From Halonatronomonas sp964558325 (GTDB lineage: Bacteria; Bacillota; Halanaerobiia; Halanaerobiales; Halarsenatibacteraceae), in the NCBI GenBank assembly GCA_964558325.1, contig CAZLCX010000008.1:1-64000 (forward strand): a DNA stretch of 64,000 nt, in the 5' to 3' direction. The number at the start of each line of letters is the position of its first letter. Position 1 is the stretch's first letter. The notes under the pieces were generated by a model that searched no databases, was not told where the DNA came from, and worked only from the letters and a program-made list of their open reading frames with translations. Below, one piece after another: positions 61,824-64,000 of the stretch. The position numbers and the translations under genes were made by a program.

Positions 61824-61895
61824 TATTTTATTTCCTCCTGAAAGTCATATACTATATCTATTTAATTTATCATATTAAAAGCATAAAATAAAGGA

Positions 61896-62471
61896 TTAAT
61901 TTCTGCTTCCAGGTTTAATAGGGGCTGTTTTTTCTTTTTGACAGATGGGACACTCTGATTCCTCAAATGAAGGCACTTCCAATTGCAATAAAGGCTGAAA
62001 AGGATACTTGAACTCAGCTTTCCCGTTACTTCTATCCACAATCGAGCTTATGCCAATAATTTCAGCACCCTCTGCCTCAATTATTCTTAATAATTCCTTA
62101 ACTGAACCTCCAGTAGTTACAACATCTTCAACAACTAAAACTCTCTGACCTTCCTCTAAACTAAAACCTCTTCTAAACTTCATCTCGCCTTCTTTTCTTT
62201 CACTAAAAATTGCAGGACGATTTAGAGCCTGACCAACAGCATATGCTAGAACCACGCCCCCCATTGCTGGTCCAACAACGACTTCAGGCTGATATTCTGA
62301 CCAGATATCAGCAATTCCTTCTGCTAATTCCTTAGTATACCAGGGATACTGAAGAACCTGAGCACATTGAATATACCTGTCTGCATGTCTTCCGGAACTT
62401 AAAAGAAAATGTCCTTCAAGTAAAGCCTCACTCTCTTTAAGAATCTTAATTACTTCTTTTTGTTTAATCAT
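61896..62471 (-). CDS. pyrE: Orotate phosphoribosyltransferase
   Basis: The product has 191 residues. It joins orotate and PRPP to give OMP. LLSSGRHADRYIQCAQVL, VVGPAMGGVVLAYAVG and the PRPP motif VLVVEDVVTTGGSVKELL (about 110-127) are present. The C-terminus has an extra CPICQ cysteine pair. The ATG at 62471 has AGAGGTGG and overlaps pyrD by 8 bases; the earlier start at 62501 would overlap too far. Part of a pyrK-pyrD-pyrE run. Confidence 0.93.
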   Translation of the reverse strand: MIKQKEVIKILKESEALLEGHFLLSSGRHADRYIQCAQVLQYPWYTKELAEGIADIWSEYQPEVVVGPAMGGVVLAYAVGQALNRPAIFSERKEGEMKFRRGFSLEEGQRVLVVEDVVTTGGSVKELLRIIEAEGAEIIGISSIVDRSNGKAEFKYPFQPLLQLEVPSFEESECPICQKEKTAPIKPGSRN

Positions 62472-63402
62472 TATTTGCCACCTCTTTATGAGCCAATCCA
62501 ATTATCTCTTTCAGGCTCTTAAAATTATTTCTATTTAAATAGTTTCTAAGGCCAGCTTTGATTTTAACAGGTGCATATGGATCAACTAATGTTGCAGTTC
62601 CAACACCAACAGCCTTAGCTCCAGCCAGAAAATATTCTACTGCATCCTCAGCTGACATTATACCACCAACCCCTAATACCGGCAGAATATCATTTTTTAC
62701 GATTTCATAAACCAGTCTCAATGCAACTGGTTTTATAGCAGGACCAGAAAGGCCACCTGAACCAGTAGCTAATACTGGCTTTTGTTTATCAATATCTATT
62801 TTCATGCCAGGAAGAGTATTAGCTACAGCCAGAGCATCTGCTCCTCCTTCAGCTGCTGAATTTGCTATTGGCATTATATTTCTAACATTAGGGGTTAATT
62901 TAACCATAACAAAACCTTTATATTCCTTTCTGACAAGCCTGGTTATCTGATAGACTAATTCTGGATCTGTACCAAAAGCTAAACCGCCCCCCTTAATATT
63001 AGGACAGGACACATTAACCTCAATCCCATCAAATCCGTCATTTTCTGCTAAACCTGCTGCCAATCTTTTAAAGTCATCTAATGAATGTCCTGAAATGTTA
63101 ACCAGAACTTTAGTATTAATATTTTTAATAAAAGGCAATTCCTCTTCAATAAAACCTTCAAGTCCTGGATTTTCAAGGCCAATGGAATTGATTAAGCCAG
63201 ATGCAGTTTCAGCAATTCTAGGAGTAGGATTACCGTCCCTGGGATCAACAGTTATCCCCTTAACAATCAAGCCACCAAGCTCCTTAAGTTCATAAAAATC
63301 AGCAAGCTCTCTACCAAAACCACAGGTTCCAGAAGCAGTCATAACTGGTGATTCAAGCTGCAATGAACCAAGGGAAGTTTTTAAATCAACCTGATTATCC
63401 AT
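62464..63402 (-). CDS. pyrD: Dihydroorotate dehydrogenase B, catalytic subunit
   Basis: The product has 312 residues. This class 1B enzyme oxidises dihydroorotate to orotate with FMN and passes electrons to PyrK and NAD. ESPVMTASGTCGFG, LENPGLEGFIEEELP, FDGIEVNVSCPNIKGGGLAF G (catalytic Cys) and FVMVKLTPNVRNIM, NTLPGMKID, GGLSGPAIKPVALRLV and VLGVGGIMSAEDAVEYFLAG A are all family motifs. Overlaps pyrK and pyrE by 8 bases each. Confidence 0.95.
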   Translation of the reverse strand: MDNQVDLKTSLGSLQLESPVMTASGTCGFGRELADFYELKELGGLIVKGITVDPRDGNPTPRIAETASGLINSIGLENPGLEGFIEEELPFIKNINTKVLVNISGHSLDDFKRLAAGLAENDGFDGIEVNVSCPNIKGGGLAFGTDPELVYQITRLVRKEYKGFVMVKLTPNVRNIMPIANSAAEGGADALAVANTLPGMKIDIDKQKPVLATGSGGLSGPAIKPVALRLVYEIVKNDILPVLGVGGIMSAEDAVEYFLAGAKAVGVGTATLVDPYAPVKIKAGLRNYLNRNNFKSLKEIIGLAHKEVANND

Positions 63403-64000
63403 TAATAATCACCTCGTTAGCAGGCAATACTGGACCTTCTTTACATAATCTCTTATTCCCTGAAGTAGTCTTACAACTGCAGGATAGACAAAGCCCGTTA
63501 CCGCAGGCCATTCTCTCTTCTAAAGAAAACTCACCAGCTATTCCTTCCTCACTAAGCCAGGTCTGTAACCAAACTAACATTGGCTTTGGACCACAACCAT
63601 ACAAATAATCATATTTAATTTCATTACCTAAACTACTATTATTAAGAAGACAGGAAATATTACCCTGACTACCGAAGCTGCCATCATCTGTCGATAATTT
63701 TAAATTAATAGCTAAATCTGCAAAATAATTAGCTAAAGGTTTTAATACGTCTTCATTTACAGCTCCTAAACATAGTGTCAGCTCATTATCTGATCCTAGA
63801 TTCCTGGCAAGATAATATAATGGAACTATTCCCATTCCTCCACCTGCTAACAGTAATTTTTTGCCATTAAAGTTCAGAGTGAAACCATTTCCCAATGGCC
63901 CCTGGATATCAATTGAATCTCCATTTTTATATTTACTTAATATTCCTGTCCCCCTGCCTACTACCTGGTAAATAAAACTAACTTCATTTCTAACTGAATT
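63395..64000 (-). CDS. pyrK: Dihydroorotate dehydrogenase B, electron transfer subunit (partial)
   Basis: The reading frame stays open to the window edge, so the N-terminus (about 50-60 residues) is missing; 201 residues are visible. It begins within the FAD domain (NEVSFIYQVVGRGTGILSKY, DIQGPLGNGF), has an NAD-binding part (LLLAGGGMGIVPLYYLA), and ends with the [2Fe-2S] site ACGNGLCLSCSCK and RLCKEGPVLPANEV (C-x4-C-x2-C ... C). An apparent ATG at 63895 lies inside conserved sequence (GPLGNG) and is not the start. Partner of the overlapping pyrD. Confidence 0.93.
   Translation of the reverse strand, partial: NSVRNEVSFIYQVVGRGTGILSKYKNGDSIDIQGPLGNGFTLNFNGKKLLLAGGGMGIVPLYYLARNLGSDNELTLCLGAVNEDVLKPLANYFADLAINLKLSTDDGSFGSQGNISCLLNNSSLGNEIKYDYLYGCGPKPMLVWLQTWLSEEGIAGEFSLEERMACGNGLCLSCSCKTTSGNKRLCKEGPVLPANEVIING

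Noticed and set aside
61824..61895. Lysine riboswitch upstream of aspartate kinase
   Set aside because: The gap is only 72 bases, too short for the roughly 170-base aptamer, and no conserved core is seen.
63395..63895. A complete short gene starting at 63895
   Set aside because: The frame continues upstream to the window edge through conserved PyrK sequence, so this is an internal codon.
1..64000. CRISPR arrays, insertion sequences, tRNA or rRNA genes
   Set aside because: I looked for regular repeats with spacers, transposase-like genes and RNA gene signatures and saw none; only the module repeat in the FMN gene and the short 11-bp array are repetitive.

Overview
The window looks like chromosomal DNA from a low-GC, anaerobic, probably halophilic Firmicutes-type bacterium with an outer membrane, most likely Halanaerobiales (Halanaerobiaeota). 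This is inferred from gene content, because no rRNA is present. The flagellar operon has the Firmicutes layout (fliY, flhF-flhG, a SwrB-like gene, flbD, motE), yet it also carries flgA, flgH and flgI for periplasmic and outer-membrane rings, which only diderm Firmicutes keep. Strong AGGAGGTG-type ribosome sites and frequent TTG and GTG starts fit this group. A 100-base run of N inside flgE shows that the window comes from a scaffold.

Positions 1-34850 (minus strand) hold an almost unbroken flagellar cluster, transcribed from cheY/flgB down to position 1. In transcription order it is: cheY; rod and MS-ring (flgB, flgC, fliE, fliF); switch and export (fliG, fliH, fliI, fliJ, motE, fliK); hook (flgD, a TIGR02530-type gene, flgE, flbD); motor and C-ring (motA, motB, fliL, fliM, fliY); export gate (fliO, fliP, fliQ, fliR, flhB, flhA); flhF, flhG, a PilZ brake, a small membrane protein, sigma-28, fapA, a SwrB-like gene; distal rod and rings (flgF, flgG, flgA, flgH, flgI, flgJ); then a SPOR plus phosphodiester-glycosidase protein and the first codons of another exported protein. 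Filament, hook-junction, flgM and most che genes are not in the window.

Positions 34850-44100 are a mixed accessory region. It holds a GPH-type sugar symporter (plus strand), an unrecognised gene, a class II aldolase with a three-copy 11-bp-period repeat upstream, a decayed ClC chloride-channel pseudogene, a universal stress protein, an intact ClC gene that seems to use an ATT start, an M48 protease, and an ABC-2 exporter with two small membrane proteins.

Positions 44170-52690 are the most unusual part. A divergent TetR regulator faces a compact six-gene redox operon. It encodes an RnfD-like membrane domain fused to a ferredoxin and a formate-dehydrogenase-like molybdopterin domain, NuoE-, HndB- and NuoF-like NADH-oxidising subunits, a protein joining a NuoG-type N-terminus to an RnfC-type C-terminus, and an exported protein with three FMN-binding (RnfG/NqrC-type) modules. 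The molybdopterin domain keeps the Cys ligand but lacks the His and Arg of formate dehydrogenase. This suggests a hybrid Nuo/Rnf/molybdopterin complex moving electrons between NAD(H), an unknown substrate and flavins outside the membrane.

Positions 52690-64000 hold a polysaccharide deacetylase, a nitroreductase, a metal-dependent hydrolase, a very large tandem DUF445 membrane protein preceded by a terminator-like hairpin, a Gate-domain membrane protein, aspartate kinase, and the pyrE-pyrD-pyrK end of a pyrimidine operon that runs off the window.
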